A stretch of DNA of 64,000 bases from Veillonella atypica KON (GTDB lineage: Bacteria > Bacillota > Negativicutes > Veillonellales > Veillonellaceae), in NCBI RefSeq assembly GCF_002959915.1, contig NZ_PPDE01000008.1, forward strand, positions 124,001 through 188,000, given 5' to 3'. The position numbers and the translations under genes were made by a program. A model generated the notes under the pieces. That model did not search any database, was not told the DNA's origin, and saw only the letters and a program-made list of their open reading frames with translations. Below, piece by piece: positions 1 to 8,477 of this stretch (positions within the stretch are counted from its first letter, which is position 1; each line of letters begins with the position of its first letter).

Positions 1-2
1 TC

Positions 3-110
3 CTACTTGGTATAGGAACAGCTATTATTCCTTTCTTGCAAGGTATCAATGAGAAAATAGGCTCAATATATAGATTGATAGGATCATTTTTATATTTAAA
101 GGAGCGTTGA
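3..110 (+). CDS. C-terminal end of an unidentified membrane protein (cut by window edge)
   Basis: An open frame enters from the left edge and gives 35 residues beginning LLGIGTAIIPFLQGI and ending YLKER before a TGA. The hydrophobic start and short basic tail suggest the last membrane segment and cytoplasmic end of an integral membrane protein. Nothing identifies the family. It ends one base before the next start codon (ATG at 112), so the two genes were probably co-transcribed. Confidence 0.45.
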   Translation, partial: LLGIGTAIIPFLQGINEKIGSIYRLIGSFLYLKER

Positions 111-111
111 A

Positions 112-566
112 ATGATTGATAAAAGCAATAAAAAATTTGGGGATAAATTTGCTAAGCTATATGCTCCTTTCATGAAAAAAGACAAAGGAGTATATGATAA
201 AGTTTGCGAATACATTCGTCCTCATTTGAAACAGCCGATGCAGTAGCATTATCCTATTCGTATGAAAAATTTGATTGTGTGTTAATTGCTAATGCACTTC
301 ATATTATGCCTAAACCGGATGAGGCGATGAAAGAAATATATAGGGTGTTAAAACCTAATGGGACTTTGTTCGCCCCCACTTTTCTATGGAAAGAGGGAAA
401 GCAAAGAAAAATGATAAAAAGTTTGATGTCTATTTTTGGATTTAAGATGTATCAAGAATGGGATAAAAAGGAATTTGAAGATTTTATTAAAGAATATGGA
501 TTTTCAGTAGTTGAATGGAATTATGCAAGCATTTACGCAGGAAAAGTGCCGGATATTTTATCATAA
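112..566 (+). pseudogene. Class I SAM-dependent methyltransferase, internally deleted and frameshifted
   Basis: The frame starting at ATG 112 encodes a typical methyltransferase N-terminus (MIDKSNKKFGDKFAKLYAPF...) and stops at TAG 244-246. The rest of the protein continues in another frame from about 222 to 566 (FDCVLIANALHIMP, then IYRVLKPNGTLFAPTF), which is the motif post-I/II part of the Methyltransf_11/25 fold. The glycine-rich SAM-binding motif I (E/DxGxGxG) expected between the halves is absent. A deletion of roughly 50-60 codons plus a frameshift has therefore removed the cofactor site. It is almost certainly non-functional. The downstream half is often called alone as a 120-aa ORF. 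Confidence 0.75.
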
Positions 567-692
567 TGTTGAGGGCAATATTGGAAAAGGAGCTTGCGGA
601 AAAGGATAACCAATTCCCGTTTGTTTGGGCTGATTTTCAAAGGTGGATAAGGTGAACAAAAGATAATTCATCGTATTGATTGGAGAAAGCAT

Positions 693-1163
693 ATGGAATT
701 AACAAAAGCAGAGATTAAATTACTAAGAAAAGCTTATAGCGTTATGGCTGACACGCACAGCAAATATCACCCGGAGTCCGAAAAAGACATATCTGAGTTT
801 GAAAACAAATTCGAACCAATTCCGTCAGAATATCGATATTTACTCAAGGAATTTGGTGGCTGCCATTTTGTTGATCCATGGATTTTCACTTTAGAGGAAT
901 TAGGTTATGAATACCCTGCTTTTATTGCAAACTATAGCGACGACGAAGAAAGCAACATATCAAATAATACTGTTTTTCCTATTGGCGGTTTAGGTGATGG
1001 AAGTTTAGTTTGTATTTTAAAGGAAACAGACAAAATTGTTGTTTTGCCACATGATGTATATGTGACATCGGTTGATGATTTAGAAATTATTGCAGAAAGT
1101 TTTAAGGAGTTAGTTTTTGGTTTAGCGGAACAGGGTATTGAGCTTGACAACCAAATTAAATAG
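693..1163 (+). CDS. SMI1/KNR4 (SUKH) family protein
   Basis: A 156-residue protein of the SUKH superfamily. The family signature runs from about residue 35 to 150: an E-x-K-F-x-x-I-P-x-x-Y-x-x-L-L-K-E-F-G-G segment, then FTLEEL, then FPIGGLGDGS. In bacteria this fold is mostly an immunity protein that neutralises a cognate polymorphic or contact-dependent toxin, so it should be cytosolic. It is a stand-alone gene with no toxin beside it; its neighbours are other small immunity-like genes. It may be an orphan immunity gene. The family call is firm and the role is inferred from the family. Confidence 0.75.
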   Translation: MELTKAEIKLLRKAYSVMADTHSKYHPESEKDISEFENKFEPIPSEYRYLLKEFGGCHFVDPWIFTLEELGYEYPAFIANYSDDEESNISNNTVFPIGGLGDGSLVCILKETDKIVVLPHDVYVTSVDDLEIIAESFKELVFGLAEQGIELDNQIK

Positions 1164-1295
1164 CCAATAATGGACATTCGTGAAGTTCTTATTGATATAA
1201 TGTGTACTTGCTAACTTGAATTTGTTGAGGAGACGGTTGTATTAATGACAAGGGAATAGACCGAAGTCCTTAATTACGAATGCTTTATGCGATAG

Positions 1296-1430
1296 CGTTT
1301 CTGTAACAGCGAATCTTGGACATCAACAGCTAATGATAGTGAAGAAATCTTAGCTACTACACTTGATCATGAACTTATCGCAAAGTTTGCTAAAGAGTTT
1401 ATGGAATTATATAATGGTATTTATTTTTAA
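1296..1430 (+). pseudogene. Unassigned C-terminal gene remnant in the 1164-1510 gap
   Basis: The 347-base gap after the SMI1 gene contains no intact gene. One open stretch from a TAG at 1293 to TAA 1428-1430 reads ...NDSEEILATTLDHELIAKFAKEFMELYNGIYF, with protein-like composition, but no start codon or ribosome site precedes it. It is best read as the tail of a decayed gene whose family I cannot name. An overlapping ORF (1363-1557) in another frame has poor composition and is not proposed as a gene. Confidence 0.3.
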
Positions 1431-1510
1431 GCAAAGAGAAATCAAAATTTATGGAGATAATTTCATTAGAAATTTAATGAAACTCTCGGTTTATTTGGAG
1501 AAAAGATATA

Positions 1511-1861
1511 TTGAATTCAGATATGAGAAAATATGCAGATATAAAAGACATAATTGAATATGGGTTAAATAATATTTCTGATAAGGAAAAAATAACAATG
1601 AGCCTGAAAGACTTTCTATACATTAGACGAGTTTTAGAGGAATATATGCGTTATCTACATAATCCTGATCATTATCCCGATATAGAAGCAATTCAAAATT
1701 TTTTAGGTGATATTTCTTCGGGAGGAGGATTTGAATGTTTAAGCACAGCTATTTATAAAAAAGTATATAAAGTTGATTTGCCATCGAAGATTGAGAAAAT
1801 GATTGATGATGGTGTATTTGAACACCCTCTTTATCCCAGTTACTATAAGGAAAACGAATAA
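1511..1861 (+). CDS. Hypothetical protein, immunity-like
   Basis: A 116-residue soluble, acidic protein (MNSDMRKYADIKDIIEYG...; NPDHYPDIEAIQNFLGD; ends HPLYPSYYKENE). The proposed start is TTG 1511 with GGAG ten bases upstream; an internal ATG at 1523 is the alternative. I do not recognise the family. Size, acidity and position among SMI1, DUF4304 and other orphans fit a bacterial immunity protein, but this rests on context only. Confidence 0.55.
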   Translation: MNSDMRKYADIKDIIEYGLNNISDKEKITMSLKDFLYIRRVLEEYMRYLHNPDHYPDIEAIQNFLGDISSGGGFECLSTAIYKKVYKVDLPSKIEKMIDDGVFEHPLYPSYYKENE

Positions 1862-1972
1862 GTAATAATTGTATAATATTGAAATGGTACAAAATATAAA
1901 TTTATGTGAATACGTAAATTTGAATTTGTAGGGGACTAATGATAATTTTCACACCACATTAAGGAGGTTGAG

Positions 1973-2353
1973 ATGAAAAATATAGATATTTTTGTACATG
2001 AAAGATATAACAAAGCTGATTACGAAAAGGTAGCAGAACATATCTATAAAACGTATGACGATTTTATGAAAAGTGATTGCTTTGTTACTTCATTAAAATT
2101 TGTTCAAGAACCAGAATTAGGAGAAGGAGATAGTCCGAGGAATATTTCCCAATATCCATTGGAAGATGTTTTAGAAAAATTTTATGTGGCGATTCAGGAT
2201 TTTTATGAAGATTTGAATTATACCAGTGATGAGACTTGTTATTTGGAATTTTCGGCTTCAGATATGGAAGATATACAGAAACTACTTGGAATCGTAAATA
2301 AGCATGTATACAATAAGGAAGATGGGGATTATGTAGAGCTGGTAATTGAATAG
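1973..2353 (+). CDS. Hypothetical acidic protein, immunity-like
   Basis: A 126-residue acidic cytosolic protein starting MKNIDIFVHERYNKADYEKVAEHIYKTY and containing an EFSASDMEDIQKLLG segment. A strong AAGGAGG lies just upstream of ATG 1973, so it is very likely translated. No signal peptide or membrane segment is visible and I cannot assign a family. Neighbouring genes are of immunity type. Confidence 0.6.
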   Translation: MKNIDIFVHERYNKADYEKVAEHIYKTYDDFMKSDCFVTSLKFVQEPELGEGDSPRNISQYPLEDVLEKFYVAIQDFYEDLNYTSDETCYLEFSASDMEDIQKLLGIVNKHVYNKEDGDYVELVIE

Positions 2354-2433
2354 TGTATTAAAATAATTGTACATTCTTATATCATCATTTTTGTACATTC
2401 TTATATTGACATTTACACGTAGAGCAAGCCAGT

Positions 2434-2667
2434 ATGAAGGATTGGCATTATTATAGATATCCATTACGGGTTTATAGTCCAGATTTTGATATCTTAGTTT
2501 CTTACTTTAATCAAGTGTATCCTATTATAGATGCATCAGATAATACTGAAAGAGATAGATTTGATGTATGCTTTGATAATTGGATTAAGAAAGATTACTG
2601 GATTAAAATAATTCATAATATTGAAGTTGATTTTATAAACTTTAGTAAAGATGCATTAGAGTTTTAA
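2434..2667 (+). CDS. Small hypothetical protein, possibly a truncated immunity gene
   Basis: A 77-residue ORF (MKDWHYYRYPLRVYSPDFD... FDVCFDNWIKKDYW...) with good protein-like composition but no clear ribosome site before ATG 2434. Two copies of TGTACATTCTTATAT lie just upstream (about 2369-2415). Abrupt start, small size and lack of a ribosome site suggest the 3' part of a larger gene. Function unknown. Confidence 0.35.
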   Translation: MKDWHYYRYPLRVYSPDFDILVSYFNQVYPIIDASDNTERDRFDVCFDNWIKKDYWIKIIHNIEVDFINFSKDALEF

Positions 2668-2775
2668 ACTCATGTATTACTTGGGAAAAGTAAATACTTT
2701 AATATACATCTGATATAGTTATTGAAAGTAATCTTTAAAAGAAATACAGTATTATTTAGGAGGACTTTTACAATT

Positions 2776-3426
2776 TTGAAACCTAGAGAGTTATGTGAAA
2801 AAGCTTGGCAGGAGATAGCAAGTAAATTTCCTGATTTTAAGGTAGTTAGTAAAGGTCAGAAGTTAAAGAAAACCTCTAAGAATAAAGACCTTATCTTTGA
2901 AATCTACTTTCAAGCTAATAGAAATAACTATGCAGATAGCGTAGAGTTTGTTCCACATATTGCCATTTATTCTAAATCTATGAAAAAAGCTAATATTCAT
3001 AACGGGTTTGTATATGGCGGAGAATTAGGTCGTTTGTTAAATAGAACGGAATGGCATTGGTATCAATTAGCAGGTGCTAGCTATCAATATACTGTAGATG
3101 AAGTTAGCAAGTTATGTGAGGAATATATAATACCGCTATTTGAAGGTTTTGAAGATACAGAACGTAATATTGAAAAACTTATAGAGGGAGATATAAACGA
3201 TTATAATCTACCGTATTATATTTATCATTATGGTGGAAAAGATAAAGCTCAACAATATTTTAATAAAATAATCAAAAATTCTGAGTTAAGAAGTATGTAT
3301 ATTGACTTTTATAATCAGTTGAAAGAAATTCCTAAAGAAAATATTTCATTAGGCGTGAGTGAATTTTATGGATCCACTATGATTGAATTTGCATATATAA
3401 ATGGAATAATAATTGAAGAAGAATAA
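2776..3426 (+). CDS. DUF4304 domain-containing protein
   Basis: A 216-residue protein from TTG 2776, which follows AGGAGG (2758-2763) by 12 bases; the longer frame from 2722 has no ribosome site. Residues 1-115 match the DUF4304 pattern: an N-terminal helix (LCEKAWQEIASKFPDF), a lysine-rich strand (KKTSKNKDLIFEIYFQANR) and a later WHWYQLAG segment. Family function is not established; members often sit in immunity or defence contexts, which fits here. A strong terminator follows immediately. Confidence 0.6.
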   Translation: MKPRELCEKAWQEIASKFPDFKVVSKGQKLKKTSKNKDLIFEIYFQANRNNYADSVEFVPHIAIYSKSMKKANIHNGFVYGGELGRLLNRTEWHWYQLAGASYQYTVDEVSKLCEEYIIPLFEGFEDTERNIEKLIEGDINDYNLPYYIYHYGGKDKAQQYFNKIIKNSELRSMYIDFYNQLKEIPKENISLGVSEFYGSTMIEFAYINGIIIEEE

Positions 3427-3430
3427 ATAA

Positions 3431-3468
3431 GTCCATCGCATAGAAACGATATGCGATGGACCTTTTTT
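3431..3468 (+). terminator. Intrinsic terminator after the DUF4304 gene
   Basis: A perfect 12-bp stem (GTCCATCGCATA at 3431-3442 with TATGCGATGGAC at 3450-3461), 7-base loop, then CTTTTTT. It insulates the insertion sequence from upstream transcription. Confidence 0.9.
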
Positions 3469-3540
3469 GTACGCCGAATAGGCATGACTAAACCCCCAGT
3501 TAAACTGGGGGTCGGTAAAAAATTCTTAGAGAAAAGGAAA

Positions 3541-3602
3541 GAACCTCCTAGTGGTAAAATGAAGTTGGTCTGGCAACCACAACATTTCAACATAGGAGGT
3601 TC
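3541..3602 (+). promoter_or_regulatory. Leader hairpin sequestering the transposase ribosome site
   Basis: GAACCTCCTA (3541-3550) is the exact reverse complement of TAGGAGGTTC (3593-3602), which contains the only good ribosome site for tnpA. GTGGT (3551-3555) can extend the stem with ACCAC (3576-3580). Folding would hide the ribosome site. IS200 of enteric bacteria is known to limit its transposase with such a 5' leader stem. Confidence 0.7.
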
Positions 3603-3603
3603 A

Positions 3604-4074
3604 ATGTCAATGAATGACGTAAAAAGCTTATCACATAGTAAATGGAGATGTAAATATCATATTGTTTTTGCACCAAAGTATAGAAGGCAAATAATTTATG
3701 GACGGATAAAAGCTGATGTAGGTAAAATTTTAAGAGATTTATGTAATAGAAAAAATGTAGAGATTATAGAGGCAGAATGCTGTCCGGATCATATTCATAT
3801 GTTAGTAACTATTCCACCACATTTAAGTGTATCAAGTTTTATGGGATATTTAAAAAGCAAAAGTAGCCTCATGATATTCGATAAACACGCAAATTTAAAA
3901 TATAAGTATGGAAATAGACATTTCTGGTGTAGAGGATATTATGTGGATACAGTGGGAAGATACGAAGGAGCGATAAAAGAGTATATTCGCAATCAATTAC
4001 AAGAAGATATAGCACAAGATACATTAAACTTTAAAGAATATACCGACCCGTTTACGGGTGAGCCGGTAAAATAG
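3604..4074 (+). CDS. tnpA: IS200/IS605-family transposase TnpA (Y1 HUH)
   Basis: A 156-residue single-strand transposase of the REP-associated/Y1 type. The HUH motif is visible as PDHIHML near residues 62-68, and the candidate catalytic tyrosine lies in the C-terminal helix GAIKEYIRNQ. KWRCKYHIVFAPKYRR is the typical family N-terminus. The start at ATG 3604 follows AGGAGG by the normal distance; the long upstream extension to 3451 runs through the left-end hairpin and is not coding. Family members cut and rejoin single-stranded DNA at subterminal hairpins. Full length, with no visible damage. Confidence 0.92.
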   Translation: MSMNDVKSLSHSKWRCKYHIVFAPKYRRQIIYGRIKADVGKILRDLCNRKNVEIIEAECCPDHIHMLVTIPPHLSVSSFMGYLKSKSSLMIFDKHANLKYKYGNRHFWCRGYYVDTVGRYEGAIKEYIRNQLQEDIAQDTLNFKEYTDPFTGEPVK

Positions 4075-4085
4075 GCAAAATAAAA

Positions 4086-4213
4086 GCCCCCGAGTAGGGG
4101 GCAGCCAGTGGTAATAGAGTGGTTGTCAGATCATTCAAAGCCCTCTTTAGAGGGCCACCACTAGAGAAAGACCCTTATAGGGTCAGAGCAAACCACCCGT
4201 TCTACGGGTGGTT
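4086..4213 (+). repeat. Hairpin array at the right end of the insertion sequence
   Basis: Four stems follow the transposase stop: GCCCCC/GGGGGC (4086-4102); AGTGGT/ACCACT (4107-4162) enclosing GCCCT/AGGGC (4140-4155); GACCCT/AGGGTC (4170-4184); and AACCACCCGT/ACGGGTGGTT (4191-4213). The last is the recognition hairpin expected at an IS200 right end. The others probably act in termination or as structured 3' RNA. Confidence 0.75.
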
Positions 4214-4306
4214 ATGATTTGCTTTTATATATTAAATTTAAATAGATTTTATATGGTTGTGGTTAAAGCAAATAGAAGTTATATAGTAAAATTTGATGAA
4301 TGATTA

Positions 4307-6586
4307 TTAAAATTTAAACTTCATACTTGCAGAATATGTTCGTCCTGCGGTAGCTTCATCATCAAAGAAAACACGATTAAACACATTTTGAATACCTAAT
4401 TGTAATGTCGCTTCTTTGGAGAATTTGTAATTCATTGCTACATTCGAGATAAAGTAGCTATCTGAGGAACCGTATTGACCTGTAATATCATCTACTGATT
4501 GTCGACGACTTACATATTGAGCATCCCAAAGGGCATTCCATTTACCATTAGTATATTCAAGACCTGCATGGAAGATGTGTTTAGGTATATCATAATTGAT
4601 TTCCTCATATCCGCTTGCATTTGTGTTAGGAAGATCTTTATGTTTTATACGACCCATTTGCCATGTATAGTTTCCAAATACAGACCATTTTGAGGATAGT
4701 TGGTGGCGAAGTTCTAATTCTATGCCGCGACGAGTTTCTTGGTCTACATTTTCATACATTTTATAATCTACATCACCATTATTATCATAATGTGTTACAT
4801 ATTTAACCTTATCCTTTGTTTTTACATAGAATGCAGATAGATTTAATGCAGTTTTTGTGCCCCATTCTTTTTTCATACCAACTTCAAATGTATCTGAACG
4901 TTCTGGATCAAGATTTGGATTCGCTCGTACTACATCTGTGTAACGATATACTTGACTAAGTGGTGGTGGATTAAAAGAGTGACCATAGGAAGCATATACA
5001 TTTAGCGAATCGGTTACATAATGTTCAATTGCTAATCTTGGACTCCATTCAGTATAGCTACCTTCACCATGATTTACGGTGTCGTATCTATTATTGGTCG
5101 TATCATAGGTAACATGTTGACCATCGAATTTTTTGAATCGGTCTATACGAAGTCCGGTATAAATAGCCCAATTGAAATTAGGACGGTATGTGTCTTGGAC
5201 GAATAGGGCTAAATTATTTGTAGCACCTTTGTTGATTTCATACAATCCACCAGGATATGTGGTTGAATCAAAGGAAGAATGATTTCTCCAATTAGTTAAT
5301 TCTCTTCGTTTTTGCTCAAAGCTTTCCTTTTTCCAGTTAATGCCCGCAACAACGCTATGTTTCCCCATACGATCCCATACTTTTTGTGCATCAAAATTAA
5401 TTGTTTTTCCAGGATAGAATGAATCATCACCAGGGCCGCTGTAGTTAGGTGTATTTGGATTGCTAGGGCTAGAGAATCCATCTTTTTTTCGATCTAATAT
5501 ATTGAAAGTAACTTGTAGCTTATTTTTGTCATTTTTATATTGTAGGTTATGAGCATGATATTCTTTTAATCCATCATAGCCTAAGTATCTACTTGTTCTA
5601 AGTGCTACATATTTTTGATTGTTAATTTTGACATTTCCAGAGAAGATAGGTGCACCATTTACGGTTATGGTACTCATTGGATTCTCATAAGCATATCTAT
5701 TTTTCGTATATAGATAAGAGTAGGTTAATGATTCTCTATCACGGAGTTTCATCGTTACATACGCAGATAGATTCTTATTATTAAATGACTTATCTCCTCG
5801 ACTACCTAATAGATAGGAACCATCTTTGGTTTGTGGAACTGGGTTATCTGGTGTAACTGTTACAGTAGACGGCCTTATGTTGGCAGCTCTGCCGGTAATA
5901 AAGAAACCTGGATAACCATCTGTTTTTCTTTGCTCTGCAGACATACCGACAGTAATACGATTAGATACTTGTGCATCAAACCCTAACTCATTATTTAGTG
6001 TCCCATGAGATCCATATCCAATTTGTCCATGCCAATGGATATCTTTTACAGATTGTTTTGGTTGTTGTTGTTTTGTTTGAATGTTGATAACACCAGCAAC
6101 ACCTCTGCCACCATATAAAGAGGAGCTAGGACCACGTACTAATTCAATCCTTTCAATAGAATGTACTGGTATAGCTTCCCAATCAACACCATTATTAAAG
6201 GTGTTATTCATTGGTACACCATTGAGTAATACTAAGGTGTCAGTAGAATCAAAGCCGCGAATTTGTAATCCACCGTTTGCTTTTTGGCTTTTATACACGC
6301 CAGGTAACATTTGTAGGGCATCTGTTACGGTATCAACTCTTCGTGTTTCAATATCTTTGTCTGTTACAACAGATACAGCACTTGGTGTTTTTATGATATC
6401 CTCCATAGTTCTAGTAGCAGTTACCGTGATGGTATGTGATACTTTAGGTTCATCGGCCACGTTGGTATCTGCTGCATATACAATGGATGCGCTCATAGCC
6501 GTTAAAATCATTGAAAATAATATGATTTTTGATGTATTAGTTTGTTTAAAACTAGTTACTGTTTTCTTTCGTTTACCTTTTTTCAT
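4307..6586 (-). CDS. TonB-dependent outer-membrane receptor
   Basis: A 759-residue outer-membrane receptor, usual size for the family. It has a signal peptide (basic start, hydrophobic segment, cleavage near VYAAD around residue 39), a TonB-box-like HTITVTATR, a plug domain (TPSAVSVVTDKDIE, DALQMLPGV, GLQIRGFDS, ERIELVRGPSSSLYGGRGVAGVINI) and a 22-strand-type barrel ending in a terminal phenylalanine (SMKFKF), the signal for BAM insertion. NPPPLSQVYR and NPNLDPERSDTFEVG are typical of siderophore, haem or colicin-type receptors. The substrate cannot be told. It is transcribed away from the adhesin gene, and a Fur-like site lies upstream, consistent with iron uptake. Confidence 0.93.
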   Translation of the reverse strand: MKKGKRKKTVTSFKQTNTSKIILFSMILTAMSASIVYAADTNVADEPKVSHTITVTATRTMEDIIKTPSAVSVVTDKDIETRRVDTVTDALQMLPGVYKSQKANGGLQIRGFDSTDTLVLLNGVPMNNTFNNGVDWEAIPVHSIERIELVRGPSSSLYGGRGVAGVINIQTKQQQPKQSVKDIHWHGQIGYGSHGTLNNELGFDAQVSNRITVGMSAEQRKTDGYPGFFITGRAANIRPSTVTVTPDNPVPQTKDGSYLLGSRGDKSFNNKNLSAYVTMKLRDRESLTYSYLYTKNRYAYENPMSTITVNGAPIFSGNVKINNQKYVALRTSRYLGYDGLKEYHAHNLQYKNDKNKLQVTFNILDRKKDGFSSPSNPNTPNYSGPGDDSFYPGKTINFDAQKVWDRMGKHSVVAGINWKKESFEQKRRELTNWRNHSSFDSTTYPGGLYEINKGATNNLALFVQDTYRPNFNWAIYTGLRIDRFKKFDGQHVTYDTTNNRYDTVNHGEGSYTEWSPRLAIEHYVTDSLNVYASYGHSFNPPPLSQVYRYTDVVRANPNLDPERSDTFEVGMKKEWGTKTALNLSAFYVKTKDKVKYVTHYDNNGDVDYKMYENVDQETRRGIELELRHQLSSKWSVFGNYTWQMGRIKHKDLPNTNASGYEEINYDIPKHIFHAGLEYTNGKWNALWDAQYVSRRQSVDDITGQYGSSDSYFISNVAMNYKFSKEATLQLGIQNVFNRVFFDDEATAGRTYSASMKFKF

Positions 6587-6680
6587 ATTTATGACCCTCT
6601 ACACTGATAAATAGTTAAAACACATCATTTTTAGTATAGCATTGAAAAAAATAAAACATTATGAATACTAGTTATATGAT

Positions 6681-6700
6681 TATAAGTAATGATAATTATA
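6681..6700. promoter_or_regulatory. Possible Fur-type operator upstream of the TonB receptor
   Basis: TATAAGTAATGATAATTATA lies about 95 bases upstream of the receptor start in the divergent 6587-6855 spacer. It resembles the GATAATGATAATCATTATC Fur consensus. The whole spacer is A/T-rich, so chance similarity is a real possibility. Confidence 0.35.
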
Positions 6701-6855
6701 AAAATAGCGAAATTAGTTTATAATTAATTTAAATATTATATTTTCATGAATGAAAATACATATGAAATCTTGTGTATAGTATGAAAGGGGGTAATAGTAT
6801 AGTTGTTTTTGTTTGTGATTTTGTATATTCATAGAGAGATGAGAGAGAAGAGAAA

Positions 6856-8436
6856 ATGAATAAAGTACAAAAGATGTTAACTGGTAAGATGAATTCCCAA
6901 AATTATAATCCTAAGAATGTAAAGTGCTTTAGTACAACCGCAACTGCTTGTGTAATTGCATTAACATTTGGTGTAGGTGTTATGTTAAATATATTAACTG
7001 TAGGGGCTGCAGGCCAAGTAATTGGTGGTTATACGGCTGGTAACCAAGCGTTAGGCGATGGTAGTGTGGTTGTCAGTGGTGGTAAGGATAAGGCACCTAA
7101 CTTAGCAGAAGGTGAAAATAGTGCAGTCCTTGGAGGAACAAAAAATATGACCGAAGGCCCTTATACCGCTATTGTAGGGGGCTTTCAAAATATTGTTCAC
7201 GAAGAAATAAAAAATGGTACCATCCTTGGTGGTACGAAAAATCAAATTGAAGCAGTAGGAACCTTAGTAGGAAATTATGCAACTATCAGCGGTGGGGAGG
7301 ATAATATTGCGTATGGTGAGTCCTCATCTATTTCAGGTGGTAATTCCAATGGTACGTATGGATTACATAGTTCTATTGCTGGTGGTCGTGGCAATAATGC
7401 AGCTGGTGAAATTGGTTCTGTTATAGGCGGTTCTCAAAACAATGCAGATGGTAAAGGGAGTACACTTGCAGGCGGTTTAGGGAATACTGGTGTTGGTATG
7501 TGGTCATCCGTATTTGGGGGCAGTAAGAATGAAGCCGTAGGCACTGGAGCATCTATCCTTGGTGGTGGCGGTCGTGAATTTACAGGTCGTAAATTTGTGA
7601 CCCATAAAAATATTGCCAATGGTGAGTATAGCACCATTGTTGGATCACGAGATGCTATGACCGTAGGAAATGGTAGTGCCGTTGTGGGTGGATCTAATGG
7701 TCTAACACTTGGTCTTGCTTCTACTTCTGTAGGTGGTGGTTTTACAGGTTTTAAGGCCGAGAACAGTTTGGCATTAGGTCATAAGGCAGGTGCTACTGTC
7801 AAATATGGCACTGCCATTGGTTATGAAAGCGTAGCTACCGAAGAAGGTACTATTGCATTTGGTCATGATGCTGGTGATGTTTCTGGTTACACAGTAAAAT
7901 ATCCAGATAAAGAAATCACCACACACTTAGGTTATAAAAAGACTGTGCCAGATTATGATAAAGAACCGACAGTAACACCTACTACATACTCAGATGCTAA
8001 ATATAATCGTTTGGTGAAAGTAGCTGATGGCGTTGATGCACATGATGCAGCTACAGTAGGTCAATTAGAATCTACTATAAGCCAAGTTCAATCGGTAGGA
8101 TCGAATTTAGAAACTACAGTTAATAAGGCAACAGCCTCAAGTTATGCATTAGCTGCATTACAACCAAATTTCTCTGAAGGAGAAACTGGATTAGGTGTAG
8201 CCGTTGGTTTTGGTCATTATCATGGAAAAACAGCTACTGCTTTAGGCGCTTACTATCGCCCAAGCCGCAATGTACAATTTAATGTAGGTACTGTGGTAGG
8301 CAATGGTAACCAAGGCTTTAATGGTGGGCTTAGCTTTAAAGTAGGCCCTGAATCTAAATCAAATACAACATCCACCGATGAAAGAATTGCTCAATTAGAA
8401 AAACGTATTCAAGAATTAGAGCGTTCAAAGAAATAA
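6856..8436 (+). CDS. YadA-like trimeric autotransporter adhesin
   Basis: A 526-residue type Vc adhesin. Order: extended signal peptide (about 1-55, with hydrophobic ACVIALTFGVGVMLNILTVGA); a head of about 14-residue left-handed repeats of the form SxxxGGxxNxAxGxxS (about 60-310); a neck region (RLVKVADGVDAHDAATVGQL, about 387-406); a short coiled coil; and a YadA anchor domain (ALAALQPNF..., TALGAYYRPS, GGLSFKVG, about 430-500). Unusually, about 25 residues with a heptad pattern (RIAQLEKRIQELERSKK) follow the last barrel strand. It should form a trimer on the outer membrane and mediate adhesion or coaggregation. It ends at a strong terminator and appears monocistronic. Confidence 0.9.
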   Translation: MNKVQKMLTGKMNSQNYNPKNVKCFSTTATACVIALTFGVGVMLNILTVGAAGQVIGGYTAGNQALGDGSVVVSGGKDKAPNLAEGENSAVLGGTKNMTEGPYTAIVGGFQNIVHEEIKNGTILGGTKNQIEAVGTLVGNYATISGGEDNIAYGESSSISGGNSNGTYGLHSSIAGGRGNNAAGEIGSVIGGSQNNADGKGSTLAGGLGNTGVGMWSSVFGGSKNEAVGTGASILGGGGREFTGRKFVTHKNIANGEYSTIVGSRDAMTVGNGSAVVGGSNGLTLGLASTSVGGGFTGFKAENSLALGHKAGATVKYGTAIGYESVATEEGTIAFGHDAGDVSGYTVKYPDKEITTHLGYKKTVPDYDKEPTVTPTTYSDAKYNRLVKVADGVDAHDAATVGQLESTISQVQSVGSNLETTVNKATASSYALAALQPNFSEGETGLGVAVGFGHYHGKTATALGAYYRPSRNVQFNVGTVVGNGNQGFNGGLSFKVGPESKSNTTSTDERIAQLEKRIQELERSKK

Positions 8437-8477
8437 TTCTATATACATTAAAGCTTAAATAAGGATTATATAAATAG

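Larger units (their letters stand above)
3491..4216 (+). mobile_element. IS200-type (IS200/IS605 family) insertion sequence, transposase only
   Basis: The element has one gene, a Y1 HUH transposase, and no tnpB. There are no terminal inverted repeats. Instead the ends carry subterminal hairpins as in IS200/IS605: a left-end stem CCCCCAGT/ACTGGGGG (3493-3500 with 3504-3511) and a right-end stem AACCACCCGT/ACGGGTGGTT (4191-4200 with 4204-4213). The exact cleavage tetranucleotides cannot be fixed from one copy, so the borders are approximate. Length is about 725 bp, normal for IS200. It appears intact and possibly active. Confidence 0.8.

Noticed and set aside
566-655. Short ORF MLRAILEKELAEKDNQF... 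overlapping the end of the methyltransferase remnant
   Set aside because: Only 29 codons, no ribosome site, overlaps a decayed gene; probably another fragment.
1363-1557. 64-residue ORF between the SMI1 gene and the next gene
   Set aside because: Composition is poor and another frame over 1296-1430 reads better as a protein remnant; no ribosome site.
2369-2415. Two direct copies of TGTACATTCTTATAT as a CRISPR-like or attachment repeat
   Set aside because: Only two copies with a short gap in A/T-rich DNA; no array or element borders.
6081-6614. 177-residue plus-strand ORF opposite the TonB receptor start
   Set aside because: Antisense shadow of the receptor signal/plug region; no ribosome site and low-complexity composition.
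7020-7780. Repetitive GGT-rich DNA in the adhesin as a tandem repeat locus
   Set aside because: It reflects the degenerate 14-residue head repeats of the protein, not conserved DNA repeats.
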